From positions 186,001-250,000 of the forward strand of contig NZ_JBQKGG010000001.1 of the NCBI RefSeq assembly GCF_052118925.1: a DNA stretch of 64,000 bases, given 5' to 3'. The translations under genes and the position numbers were made by a program. Source of the DNA: Lientehia sp934351765. GTDB taxonomy: Bacteria > Bacillota > Clostridia > Lachnospirales > Lachnospiraceae. Shown one piece after another: positions 1 through 8,900 of this stretch; the stretch's first letter is position 1, and the number at the start of each line of letters is the position of its first letter. A model generated the notes under the pieces. It was not told the origin of the DNA and searched no databases. It worked only from the letters and a program-made list of their open reading frames with translations.

Positions 1-3000
1 CTCGTGGCCAGGAACCGGTACGGATTGGCTTCGTCATCCTTCTGGAGTGTATATTCCTCCGGAGTAAAGACCGTTCCGTTTCCGGTTTTGATCCCTGTTA
101 AGGTAAAGACATCCGAATCGTAGGAAATACAGCCAAGCAGCCCCCAGACTCCGTCATTTTCCGTAAGATTTACCGGCAGCTCAATAGTCTTCCCTCTGGC
201 TGCCTGTACGGCTTCTGCGGTAAGGACCGCTTTCTTTATCGAACCTCCAGCCACGGAAACAAACTGGACCAAGGGCTTCGTGCCGGTCTCCGGCACTGCC
301 ATGCCAACCTGATGATCCGGATTGGTATCTCCGGTTTCATATTGAAGATCTGTGATCTTTCCGGTTGCGAAATCATATTTTTTATAATTATAGGACACAG
401 AATCCTCTTCCGTACTTTCCTCTGGCAGGTTCTGATAGCGGCGCATGATCAGAAGCTCTGACGTGACCGGCTGCACACGGTCATCTTCATACGTCACCCT
501 CATGGCATAATACGTTCCGTTCCGATCCTGCCCCGCTTTTATCTGAAGATCCGGAAGTGTTTCATACAGATCCAGATTAATATAGCTGTAGTAATCCGTA
601 TTCGATCTTGTAATGGTTTTCCAGGTGTTTTCCGGTGCATCCTTCAGTTTATAGGAAAGCACTGCCAGCTCACGATTTTGTTCCAGATACGCTGTCGCAC
701 TCTTCCTGGAGGAGGCCCAGACAGCCTCTTCCGGCAGATCAATGGTGCTCCAGAAATCAAGGTTTGTCATATAAACGGAAAATTTCGGTTTTCCCATGAT
801 GATCCGGCCTCGTTCGATGGTAAGCTGTGCATGATTGATCACAATTTCATTTCCGGGCAGGAACTCATCGTTTCCGTTGAATTTCACCTTCATCGTATAG
901 GTTCCGACCTCAGACGGTGCCTCAGTCGTATAGTTGCCATTGCTTCCTGCGCTCCGATACCAGATCGTGAAATCCGTTTCCGGATTGATGCTGCCAAATC
1001 CATCCTCCGACGATATGGTGAACCGGAATGTCCAGGGACAGTCACCATACTCATACGTATTATTTCCGTATCCGAAATTCAGCTCGTTCATGGACGCAGA
1101 GCTTTTCTTGGCCTCCCAGGCCGCATAAAGCGTCTGATCAGAAAATCCCGTGAACCTGGTGGCTTCCGTAATCCTCGTTCCCGTCCCGTTCGGTCCGGTG
1201 TAGTACCCCACAAACCGGACTGCCGCCTGCTTTTCCGGAGCGGTCAGCGTGCCGTAAACATCACCGAAGCGCACCGTTTTGACCTCCACGGTTTCTGTAC
1301 CGGATTTTAACGTTACCTGAAATTCCTTTTCCGTCCATCCGGCATATAGCGTAAGATCGGTTTCTCCCATCACGGTTCCGTCTGCAAAAGGAACGGTACA
1401 CTCCTTATCATAATACCATCCCAGGAATGTATAGCCGCCTCTGGACGGCACCGACGGCGGATAGATCACACTGCCCTCCGCATAGCGGTACGAGGACACC
1501 TTCGACGTTCCGTCATTCCGGTCAAAGGAAACCTGATGGGAGGCGATGGGCCTTGCCGGATCCCTGGGAACGCAGGTAACCGTATAGGTCACGTCATACA
1601 GGGACTTTTCAATAGCCGGTTCAACACTCTTAATCAGATACGAATCTCCCACATGGTTCTGAAGGCCGGCGCCGGAGGGCGCTTCCCCGCTCTTAAAGGA
1701 TACCTTCAGATCCGAAATCCCGCTTACGCCCTGGAATACAAAGGTGGCTGTTTTTCTGGTATCACGGTACTGTGCCGTCACCTCCGCACTTGTCCCGTAT
1801 CTGGACGCATAGCCCCAGTCCACCGTCTGGGTAAGACTCAGCTTCTCGTCCGCAGAATCAGAGACTCCGTCAAAGGCAAGATTCTCCGTATCGGTGTCTG
1901 AACCGGTGCCCGAAAGATCCGAAAGATCAAAGTCTCCGCCGTAAAGCGCCGTATAGGACGCCGTCCGCTCCGAACCGTCCGGGTTTTTGATTCCGTTTAC
2001 CGTCAGACTGTATACACGCTCGGGAAGCTCATAATAATATGTCATGTCCGCTGTAGCATAAAGCCCGGTAGTGGCATCGTTTGTATAGCTGCCTTTGGAG
2101 GCATATTTCAGATTATAACTGGTTCCGTCATCAAAGTTATCGTAGCCGCACAGGGTCAGGATCTCTTCCTCCGAGGGCAGGTCAAACGGTTCTACCCGGT
2201 TTGCCTGGGTTGTCCATACCGGTGTATACCCCTGTCCCGCACTTCCGGCGGCCACCGTAATGGTAAAGCGGTCAGCAATCTCCGCATCGGAAAGATCCGT
2301 CCATACTACCGGCGCCGTGATATCAATATCAAACAGGCTGAAGGCCAGCTTCCCGCATTTGTAGGTGATGTGCATATCGGTTTTTTCATAGCGGCTGCCC
2401 AGGGGCGGCGTCACCGTAATGGTTCCGTTTTCATCGATTCTGAAATTCGGATTGGAGAACCGGATCTTAAACTTGCTCAGGTCGCAAAGCTTCAAGGACT
2501 GAACACCGGTAGATAAGTTTAATACCTTCATGTACCGGTAAAACTTGGGAAGCTGCATGGTGATGCCGTTTCCTGCATTTGCATCCTCATCATTGATGTA
2601 AAGGATATCATCCTCCCCCGGATCCACCACCATCTGATACACGTTTTCCTTTTCTCCGACGGTCAGAAGCGGGAATTCATGGTCATAAAGGGTCGGTTCA
2701 TATTTAAAGGTGTTTTTCAGTGCCTGCGCCTTAAATTTCACGGTCAGATAGATTCCGAATTCCAGGCACATGGCTCCCTGGCATTCCTCCGTCTCATTCC
2801 ATCGGTTGGTATTCTGTGGCCGGACACGGTTGAATACATAGAAGAAATAACCGTAAACCTTCAGATAAAGGCCAAATTCCACACTGGCACCGACGCTGGC
2901 AATCTTGGTGCTGATGATGCCCACACCGATCTGTGCCTTGATGCCGACCCGGATCCCCAGCTTGCCCATGGCATAAAACTGAAAACCGAACCGCTCATCC

Positions 3001-5612
3001 AGAATGTCCTGCTCGCTGGATCCGGATGTTTTCTCAAAGCATTTCACCCAGAAATTGTATCGCTTTCCTACCTGGTATTCCACTTCGGCGCCGATGGAAA
3101 TATTCACATTGGCCCGTGCCACTACAGAAACCTCCAGGCTTATGGCAACCACCTTGATATGGATCTCCTGATCCACGATCTGCTGCTCAAATAACTCCAC
3201 CCAGTCGCTGTCCTGGTCCATCAGCTCCGTATACCGGTCTACCAGCTGCTGCACGCCGATTTTTGTCTCCTCTGAACTGTCTGCCCCCAGAATATCCGCA
3301 AACTGTGTGGAAATTCCCTGTGCCTCCAGATCAGCCTCCAGCATTTCGATGGTATAGGTCTGATCCTCCACAACAATCTTTGCCTCATTGTTAAGCTGAT
3401 CTTTCAACTCCTTCAGCTGCGTTTCCACCTCGGTATATTCCGGCGTCTTTTTGTCCAGCTTTTGAAGCTTCGCCGCATAGCGGTCTACCTGGCGCACCAG
3501 CATTCTGGTAATGGGCTGCCCTCTGTAGCAGTCGGCAAGGGCTTTCCACTTTTTCGCTTTCAGGCCCTCGGAAACGGTATAAGCCTTGGCTCCCAGATGT
3601 ACATACGAGTAATCACCGATGTCTACCTGAACGCCGCAGTAAATTTCCTTTAAGATTGGAATAAACAGGATTTTCTTCCATTTGGTGCTCACATCAACCT
3701 TGATATCAAAACCGACTTCCTGTTCAAAGGTGGCATACAATTCAATTTTCAGCTGGCTGCTTTTTCCCGCAGTCTTGATCTTCTTTTCCACCGAAAGTGT
3801 CAGAGTGACATCCAGCGTCAGCTTCACGCCATCCTTTACATACGTACTTTTTCCAATGTTCGGGATCACTGTCAGATCCTCCACATTCACTTTCACACCG
3901 CCTGCCGCCGCATACATGCCGATGGCGGTAAGCTCTGCACTCTGCGCCTGGATCGCCTGGATCTCCTCCTCGGTCATGCCATATGTAAGAAGCTGTTTTT
4001 GTCCTTCCTCATTTTCCAGATAAGAGGCCACCATGGAATGAACCGATTCTTCGGTAAACCCGCTTTCCTCGGTCTGCTGCATGACACTGGCAAGAAGCGT
4101 CTGTTCATCTGCCTGGGAAAGTAATTCCTCACCGGACACATGCTGCTTCACATACATGGAGTTGAAGTCTTCAATCTCCTCCATGGATACAAGCTTATAA
4201 GTCACCAGATCCTCCTGAACATCTGTGATCTGTCCGTAAACGCGGGGACTTTCTTCGGTCAAAGTCTCGTAAGGCTCTGTATAAAATACCAGAATGTCAT
4301 AGACTGCAAATTCCGGTTCTTCCTCCATGCCCAGCATGGCGCGGCCATAATGGTCATACTCGTTTTTATCCACGGTTCCGACCGAACCGGAAGGAAGCGT
4401 TTCCACCTGATAAGGGATCGTATCCGGCGCCGCCAGAACTTCCTCTGCTCCGGTCTCATCAATGCTTTCAAAGGTATAGACCGGAACGGAACCACTTTTA
4501 TCCGCTGCTGTGATCTTTAAATAGGCGTAGTCATCTCCCTCATAATCGGAAACGGTATAATCCCGCTCCCTGGGACTTACCGTCTCATAAATACAGATTT
4601 TATCTCCGGTTTCCAGCTCTGCCGTGGCAGCAGGCATGGTAAAGGTTCCGCGTATTATCTCCTGGGAGGAGTCCCCGGCGGAGATCAAGGCAGTCTGGAG
4701 CATCGGAAGCACCGTTCCGTTCACTGTGTAATCCATCTCTTCCGTATCCTGAATAAACTGAAGGTTCGAAGCAAACACCAGCCCATCCTCCGCCGGTTTT
4801 GCAATATTGAAATACAGGGTGCGGTACATGGGATCTTTTCCGTAAAAATTGATCCCGTCTGCCAGCGTAAGCTCATAGCTGCCGCCCGGCGTGAATCCTT
4901 CCGCCGCAGTCACGGTACAGGTACCGTCACCGTTTGGAATGATTGAAAGGGCGACCGGATCACGTCCGTCTGTAGCCACCAGTGTGATTCCGGAGACCAG
5001 ATTCGCCGGTGCTCCCTCTCCTGCTTCCACAAGAATTGCCAGGTCTGCCGCCTGATCATTTAAGGTAAAGCTGTCAATGGAAAGAGTCTCTTCCAACTGC
5101 TGCTCCATGGGTTCATAATCAGCAGTCAAAACAAGATCCTCTTCGATCACCGTCGTATCCTGATAAAACGGACTTCCATCTGGAAGAAGCCAGCCGCTGA
5201 AAATCATGCCGTCCATCGCCGGAACCGGAAGTTCTCCCGGCAGTGTATAGCCTCTGCCGACCGTCACAGACGGAAAACTTCCGCCCTCACCGGCATCAAA
5301 GGATACCGTACAAAGCTCCGGTTTTAACGACTCCCGGTTTCCGACCAGATAATCACGGATCGCCTGGGCATCATCTTCCTCAATCTGTCCGTTTCCGTTA
5401 ACATCGGCACAGATTTTTTCAATTGATGTATTCGGATCTTTCAGATATTCCTCGATCAGAAGCACATCTTTTAAATCCACCCGTCCATCGCCGTTGGCAT
5501 CTCCATAAACCGTCTCCGCCGCCTGCACGGAAAACGACTGGAACGGAACGGCTGTCGCCAGTGTGACCACCGCCAGAATAAACGATAACGCTCTCCTTTT
5601 TACAGCTTTCAT
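1..5612 (-). CDS. Very large secreted protein with dockerin-like and cohesin-like modules (3' end outside window)
   Basis: About 1870 residues are visible and the frame runs open off the left edge. The ATG at 5612-5610 follows a strong site (AGGAGGGG at 5618-5626). Residues 1-30 form a signal peptide. Residues 32-95 hold two EF-hand-like segments (GDANGDGRVDLKD and ADVNGNGQIEEDD), the hallmark of a type I dockerin. InlB/Listeria-Bacteroides-type beta repeats lie near 97-165, 1360-1430 and 1430-1500. A probable coiled coil spans about 695-805. A beta-rich segment resembling MBG repeats lies near 1500-1605. The last 80 visible residues contain GVWGLLGCISYDSD, which resembles a cohesin strand pattern. 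No hydrolase domain was recognised. It is probably an extracellular structural or adhesive protein. The module calls are by eye; the function is inference. Confidence 0.8.
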   Translation of the reverse strand, partial: MKAVKRRALSFILAVVTLATAVPFQSFSVQAAETVYGDANGDGRVDLKDVLLIEEYLKDPNTSIEKICADVNGNGQIEEDDAQAIRDYLVGNRESLKPELCTVSFDAGEGGSFPSVTVGRGYTLPGELPVPAMDGMIFSGWLLPDGSPFYQDTTVIEEDLVLTADYEPMEQQLEETLSIDSFTLNDQAADLAILVEAGEGAPANLVSGITLVATDGRDPVALSIIPNGDGTCTVTAAEGFTPGGSYELTLADGINFYGKDPMYRTLYFNIAKPAEDGLVFASNLQFIQDTEEMDYTVNGTVLPMLQTALISAGDSSQEIIRGTFTMPAATAELETGDKICIYETVSPRERDYTVSDYEGDDYAYLKITAADKSGSVPVYTFESIDETGAEEVLAAPDTIPYQVETLPSGSVGTVDKNEYDHYGRAMLGMEEEPEFAVYDILVFYTEPYETLTEESPRVYGQITDVQEDLVTYKLVSMEEIEDFNSMYVKQHVSGEELLSQADEQTLLASVMQQTEESGFTEESVHSMVASYLENEEGQKQLLTYGMTEEEIQAIQAQSAELTAIGMYAAAGGVKVNVEDLTVIPNIGKSTYVKDGVKLTLDVTLTLSVEKKIKTAGKSSQLKIELYATFEQEVGFDIKVDVSTKWKKILFIPILKEIYCGVQVDIGDYSYVHLGAKAYTVSEGLKAKKWKALADCYRGQPITRMLVRQVDRYAAKLQKLDKKTPEYTEVETQLKELKDQLNNEAKIVVEDQTYTIEMLEADLEAQGISTQFADILGADSSEETKIGVQQLVDRYTELMDQDSDWVELFEQQIVDQEIHIKVVAISLEVSVVARANVNISIGAEVEYQVGKRYNFWVKCFEKTSGSSEQDILDERFGFQFYAMGKLGIRVGIKAQIGVGIISTKIASVGASVEFGLYLKVYGYFFYVFNRVRPQNTNRWNETEECQGAMCLEFGIYLTVKFKAQALKNTFKYEPTLYDHEFPLLTVGEKENVYQMVVDPGEDDILYINDEDANAGNGITMQLPKFYRYMKVLNLSTGVQSLKLCDLSKFKIRFSNPNFRIDENGTITVTPPLGSRYEKTDMHITYKCGKLAFSLFDIDITAPVVWTDLSDAEIADRFTITVAAGSAGQGYTPVWTTQANRVEPFDLPSEEEILTLCGYDNFDDGTSYNLKYASKGSYTNDATTGLYATADMTYYYELPERVYSLTVNGIKNPDGSERTASYTALYGGDFDLSDLSGTGSDTDTENLAFDGVSDSADEKLSLTQTVDWGYASRYGTSAEVTAQYRDTRKTATFVFQGVSGISDLKVSFKSGEAPSGAGLQNHVGDSYLIKSVEPAIEKSLYDVTYTVTCVPRDPARPIASHQVSFDRNDGTSKVSSYRYAEGSVIYPPSVPSRGGYTFLGWYYDKECTVPFADGTVMGETDLTLYAGWTEKEFQVTLKSGTETVEVKTVRFGDVYGTLTAPEKQAAVRFVGYYTGPNGTGTRITEATRFTGFSDQTLYAAWEAKKSSASMNELNFGYGNNTYEYGDCPWTFRFTISSEDGFGSINPETDFTIWYRSAGSNGNYTTEAPSEVGTYTMKVKFNGNDEFLPGNEIVINHAQLTIERGRIIMGKPKFSVYMTNLDFWSTIDLPEEAVWASSRKSATAYLEQNRELAVLSYKLKDAPENTWKTITRSNTDYYSYINLDLYETLPDLQIKAGQDRNGTYYAMRVTYEDDRVQPVTSELLIMRRYQNLPEESTEEDSVSYNYKKYDFATGKITDLQYETGDTNPDHQVGMAVPETGTKPLVQFVSVAGGSIKKAVLTAEAVQAARGKTIELPVNLTENDGVWGLLGCISYDSDVFTLTGIKTGNGTVFTPEEYTLQKDDEANPYRFLAT

Positions 5613-5664
5613 AAGCAACTCCCCTCCTGTAAATCCGGACCTTTTGACCTTAATATCTGTAATT

Positions 5665-5693
5665 ATTATAAACGAAAAGCGAGGCGAATTTAA
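5665..5693 (-). promoter_or_regulatory. Putative sigma-A promoter of the large secreted protein
   Basis: On the minus strand a perfect -10 (TATAAT, 5665-5670) stands 17 bases from a weak -35 (TTAAAT, 5688-5693). The predicted transcript starts about 50 bases before the ribosome binding site. The weak -35 leaves room for an activator, and the LuxR-type gene immediately upstream is the obvious candidate (inference). Confidence 0.55.
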
Positions 5694-5724
5694 TGCCCAT
5701 TGGAAAGCGGATATGGGCTATGAT

Positions 5725-7290
5725 TTACTGATTGACATACGGTTTCAGATCTTCTCTCCTTTCCACATGAAGGGTTGCCAAAATGTTTGAAATATAATGC
5801 TTGATGGTATTGGGCGAAAGCCCGAGATGGTCGGCGATCTCCCGGTTGGTCCAGCCCCGGCAGGCCAGCATGGCGATGGAAAACTCCATAGGGGACAGCT
5901 CTGCAGTGACTTTCATGCCGGTTTCCGGATTGTGGACCTTCATCCAGCCGCGGCTGAATGCCAGCACCTTTTCAGAAATATCCCGGTACATGTCCGGCTG
6001 AGATTTCCGAAGTAGAGACTCGACAAGCCCCTGTAAAAGTCCATGATGCTCCACAATGGCTTCGATCAGATGATCCGGCTTTGCCAGCTCCCAGGCTTTT
6101 TCCAGATGAGCGGCGGCAGACGCCGCTTTCTTCAAATTGATCTCACACATAGAGACAATACAGGAAAGATAGATTGTGGGGATGGGATAACAGTTCCGAC
6201 TTCCGAGCAGTGCAGCCTGAGCAATTCCCAGAGCTCTCCGATAATCCTGCTCCAGATAGACCGCGTGTGCCAGCACATAAAGGGCAAACAGACGCAGTCC
6301 CTCCGGCAGAAGCGGGATACCGGAGGTCACGTCGGGAAGCAGATCTGATGGCAGATGAAGAAGCACAGAACCTACGTGGGCCGCAAACACACAGGATGCC
6401 CGCAGCTCCGGACTTTGTATTTCCGTATGTTCTTCCAGACACTCCCGGATTCCCTTCAATCCCATACGCGCCTTTCCGGCATCTCCCAGGGGGAGGCTGG
6501 AATAGGTATACAGCATCCAGGCAGACAGACGCAGCGACAAATCCGAACTGCCCAGATAAAGTTCTGCCAGATTCCGGCATTTCTCTGCTCTCCCTGAAAA
6601 ATAATAAAGCTCCGCCTGGGCAATGGAACGAATATCAGGATTCTCCATCTGATCTACGGTTTTCTGCGCCGTTCCCGGAAAGAATGCCGTATTCATCAAA
6701 GGCAGAACATGACAGGAAGAACTGATCTCCGAATTTGCCTGATCCCGGTTTGTTTTCTTCTGACTGCTTCTATTCTGCTCTGTTCCACTCCGGTTCTGCA
6801 TTGCAGCGTGATATTCCGAAGGATTTCCTTCCGATCCAAACGCAGGCGCCGTTTCCAGCCAGGAAAGACACCGTTCTGTCAAAGGACTACGAAAGAGCGG
6901 GATCAGTTCGCGCAGCATCTTTTCCTCCATCACATCGGCAGCGTGACGCTTTCCGTCTTTTCCTGTCAGCTTCATGGAAGTGATGTTCGAAAGCAGCCTG
7001 TTCTCTATACCAGAATCCACTGATACGATATTCGTATAATTCACATGCATCACACGATCCTTCTGCTCAAAGCCGGACTTTTTCGATATAGATTGTGCCG
7101 GATCGTATGTGCTTTTCTGTTTTTCCGCTGCTTTTTTCTGTGACCGCTTCCAGTCGCTCCAGTACCGTGTCGGATTGGGACTTATCTGTAAGGCCGCGAT
7201 CACATCGACCATGGAATAGTAGATTCCGGTCTCGGTTTTTACCATCCGTACCGGCTTCTGTTCAAACATTCTTACTTCCTGTTGTTCCAT
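5725..7290 (-). CDS. Regulator with Bro-N-like N-terminal domain and LuxR-type HTH
   Basis: 521 residues. The last 63 residues are a LuxR/GerE helix-turn-helix (NREIADHLGLSPNTIKHYIS), ending at the C-terminus as in NarL and MalT-type regulators. Residues 13-165 resemble the Bro-N domain of phage antirepressors and DinD-like proteins: the patterns YYSMVDVIAAL, NPTRYWSDWKR and MKLTGKDGKRHAADV match its usual blocks, with a polar linker inserted between them. The middle (about 200-450) is helical and may be TPR-like. The start is fixed by AAGGAG seven bases upstream. It overlaps the upstream M16 peptidase gene by 19 bases, so the two are probably translated together. A likely target is the large secreted protein gene just downstream. 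The domain calls are by eye and the pairing is unusual. Confidence 0.8.
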   Translation of the reverse strand: MEQQEVRMFEQKPVRMVKTETGIYYSMVDVIAALQISPNPTRYWSDWKRSQKKAAEKQKSTYDPAQSISKKSGFEQKDRVMHVNYTNIVSVDSGIENRLLSNITSMKLTGKDGKRHAADVMEEKMLRELIPLFRSPLTERCLSWLETAPAFGSEGNPSEYHAAMQNRSGTEQNRSSQKKTNRDQANSEISSSCHVLPLMNTAFFPGTAQKTVDQMENPDIRSIAQAELYYFSGRAEKCRNLAELYLGSSDLSLRLSAWMLYTYSSLPLGDAGKARMGLKGIRECLEEHTEIQSPELRASCVFAAHVGSVLLHLPSDLLPDVTSGIPLLPEGLRLFALYVLAHAVYLEQDYRRALGIAQAALLGSRNCYPIPTIYLSCIVSMCEINLKKAASAAAHLEKAWELAKPDHLIEAIVEHHGLLQGLVESLLRKSQPDMYRDISEKVLAFSRGWMKVHNPETGMKVTAELSPMEFSIAMLACRGWTNREIADHLGLSPNTIKHYISNILATLHVERREDLKPYVNQ

Positions 7291-8564
7291 GCATACACTC
7301 CTTCCTTCAGAAGCCTTCTCAGCTTCTTTTTCGGCAGGTGCTTCAGATCCCCCCTCACAATCACTGTACGGTTTTCCGGTCTGAAAATCTCCCTTGCCAT
7401 CTCGGACATCTGTTCCTCTGTCACCCGGAGGAACTCCTCCTTCTTGGCTTCAATATCCGGATAATCCACATCTAATATATGGCAGTCATATGCCCGGTTC
7501 CAGTTAAAGCTGTCAGCATCATCCAGCTCCATTTCTCCATTGTCCAGATATATGGCCCGCACATAGGCCAGGCTCCCCGGATCCATTTTCATCCGTTCAA
7601 AAATTTCCAGCGTCCGCTTCACTGCACGCAGCAGCTTTCCAGGCGCCACCTCATAATTCAACTGCAGAGAACCAAGGTTTTTATACCGCTCAAACAGTTC
7701 ATCGTAGCTGTAAATATAGCCGGTCTTTTCAGAAAGCTCCTGATAGACCGGGCAGTAATCACCGGTGAACAGAAGGTTATAAAACAGACAGAGTGCCGCC
7801 TCACTATAACGGGACGTATCCACATCATACGCAAAAGAAACCTCGGTGGACTTTGCCTGATAGAAACGCGGCATTCCGTTCCGATGAAAAAAAGCCTCCG
7901 GCCGGGGCGCATGGTTGGTGCGCAGGGGAGCACCGGAGAAAAATTGACAGCGATCCAGCCGTTCTTTCAGAAGATTCATCTGTTCTTCATCAACACATCC
8001 AGTCACATAGAAAAACAGGTTTTCTTTGGAAAAGAACTCTGTTCGAAACTGTTCCAGTCTTGGCCGGCCGATCTGATCCAATGCCTTTCGTTTTCCGGTA
8101 ATCCGATTTTCCAATGAAGTTTCTTTCCAGACTTTAACCTCTGTTTTCCGGGCAATGGTAACGGGATTGTCACACTCCCGTATCTCAGCCTTGATTCGTT
8201 TCCGTTCAATGGCAATTTCTCGCTCGGAAAGACAGATCGGATCAAACAGACGGCAGAATAATTCCACGGCTTCCTGCCAATGAGTCTGAGCGCCGCTGAT
8301 GGAAAATTGGACAAACTCCTTATAGGTCGCTCCTCCGAGGCTCAGACCCAGCCGGTCCAGCAACGGGTACAAGCCTCCATTCATCGCACAGTCGATGTTT
8401 CGAATCGCAAGATGCTCAAAGAAATGAGTGATCCCGTTTTCTGATTCTGATTCATATATTGCTCCGGCTTTTACATAAAGACAGAGGCAGAAGCTGTGAA
8501 GATAGGGGTTCACATAAGAATACACCGGAATGCCGCTTTCGGTGATGACGCACTGTTCTTTCAT
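7272..8564 (-). CDS. M16-family zinc metallopeptidase
   Basis: 430 residues, the usual size of a bacterial M16B subunit. The inverted zinc motif HxxEH is present as HFFEH (residues 47-51), and the third ligand is probably Glu127 in the stretch ERKRIKAEI, at the expected distance. These residues suggest an active peptidase of the pitrilysin/mitochondrial-processing-peptidase fold. No signal peptide is visible, so it should be cytoplasmic. Many M16B genes occur as an active/inactive pair; here no second subunit is next to it. Instead its end overlaps the Bro-N/LuxR regulator. A terminator (8587-8615) separates it from the decarboxylase operon upstream. The substrate is unknown; a role in peptide maturation or signalling would be a guess. 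Confidence 0.82.
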   Translation of the reverse strand: MKEQCVITESGIPVYSYVNPYLHSFCLCLYVKAGAIYESESENGITHFFEHLAIRNIDCAMNGGLYPLLDRLGLSLGGATYKEFVQFSISGAQTHWQEAVELFCRLFDPICLSEREIAIERKRIKAEIRECDNPVTIARKTEVKVWKETSLENRITGKRKALDQIGRPRLEQFRTEFFSKENLFFYVTGCVDEEQMNLLKERLDRCQFFSGAPLRTNHAPRPEAFFHRNGMPRFYQAKSTEVSFAYDVDTSRYSEAALCLFYNLLFTGDYCPVYQELSEKTGYIYSYDELFERYKNLGSLQLNYEVAPGKLLRAVKRTLEIFERMKMDPGSLAYVRAIYLDNGEMELDDADSFNWNRAYDCHILDVDYPDIEAKKEEFLRVTEEQMSEMAREIFRPENRTVIVRGDLKHLPKKKLRRLLKEGVYAWNNRK

Positions 8565-8586
8565 AACACACTCTCTCCGATACCGG

Positions 8587-8615
8587 AAAAAAGAGCCTGG
8601 CAGACTGCCAGGCTC
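8587..8615 (-). terminator. Intrinsic terminator upstream of the M16 gene
   Basis: On the minus strand a perfect 10-bp stem (GAGCCTGGCA / TGCCAGGCTC) with a three-base loop is followed by six T. It lies beyond the 72-bp repeats and 22 bases before the M16 start. It can end transcripts from the decarboxylase operon, or act as an attenuator if transcription of the M16 gene starts upstream of it. Confidence 0.85.
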
Positions 8616-8630
8616 AAAATTTTTATATTA

Positions 8631-8825
8631 CTCTCCATGCCATCTCAAAAGCCTGCGGCTTTTTCGCTGACGGCTGTCGCCACGTGATCATGCATGGCTT
8701 CACTCTCCATGCCATCTCAAAAGCCTGCGGCTTTTTCGCTGACGGCCGTCGCCACGTGATCATGCACGGTTTCACGCTCCATGCCATCTCAAAAGCCTGC
8801 GGCTTTTTCGCTGACGGCTGTCGCC
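8631..8825. repeat. Three tandem 72-bp repeats, the last truncated
   Basis: Units begin at 8631, 8703 and 8775 with a strict 72-base period. The third stops after about 51 bases. The copies differ at only a few positions. Each unit contains AAAAGCC-TGC-GGCTTTT, a short hairpin followed by T on the plus strand. The first two units also hold the palindromic string CACGTG next to TGATCA. The stretch 8565-8900 has no credible gene. Confidence 0.9.
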
Positions 8826-8829
8826 GTAT

Positions 8830-8886
8830 AAATCCACGTCCTTCCAGCCATTTCTGCAGGCAGAATGTCTGTCTGGACGTGGATTT
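8830..8886. terminator. Large hairpin just after oadA
   Basis: A perfect 12-bp inverted repeat (AAATCCACGTCC at 8830-8841, GGACGTGGATTT at 8875-8886) encloses 33 bases and begins 14 bases after the oadA stop codon. The end in T-rich sequence is weak, so it may work as a 3' stabilising hairpin or as a first terminator, with the stronger one at 8587-8615. Confidence 0.55.
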
Positions 8887-8900
8887 GCATGGCTCGTAGC

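Noticed and set aside
678..1310. 210-residue open frame on the plus strand
   Set aside because: It is antisense to the large secreted protein, whose domains are recognisable on the minus strand.
5797..7475. Several plus-strand frames opposite the regulator and peptidase
   Set aside because: All are shadows of the two well-supported minus-strand genes and have no ribosome binding sites.
8631..8825. Possible CRISPR array
   Set aside because: The units are contiguous 72-bp tandem copies with no variable spacers, and no cas genes are near.
8684..8899. Open frame across the 72-bp repeats, giving a 24-residue repeated peptide
   Set aside because: The period is a multiple of three, so any open frame repeats. 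There is no ribosome binding site and the hairpins explain the sequence better.
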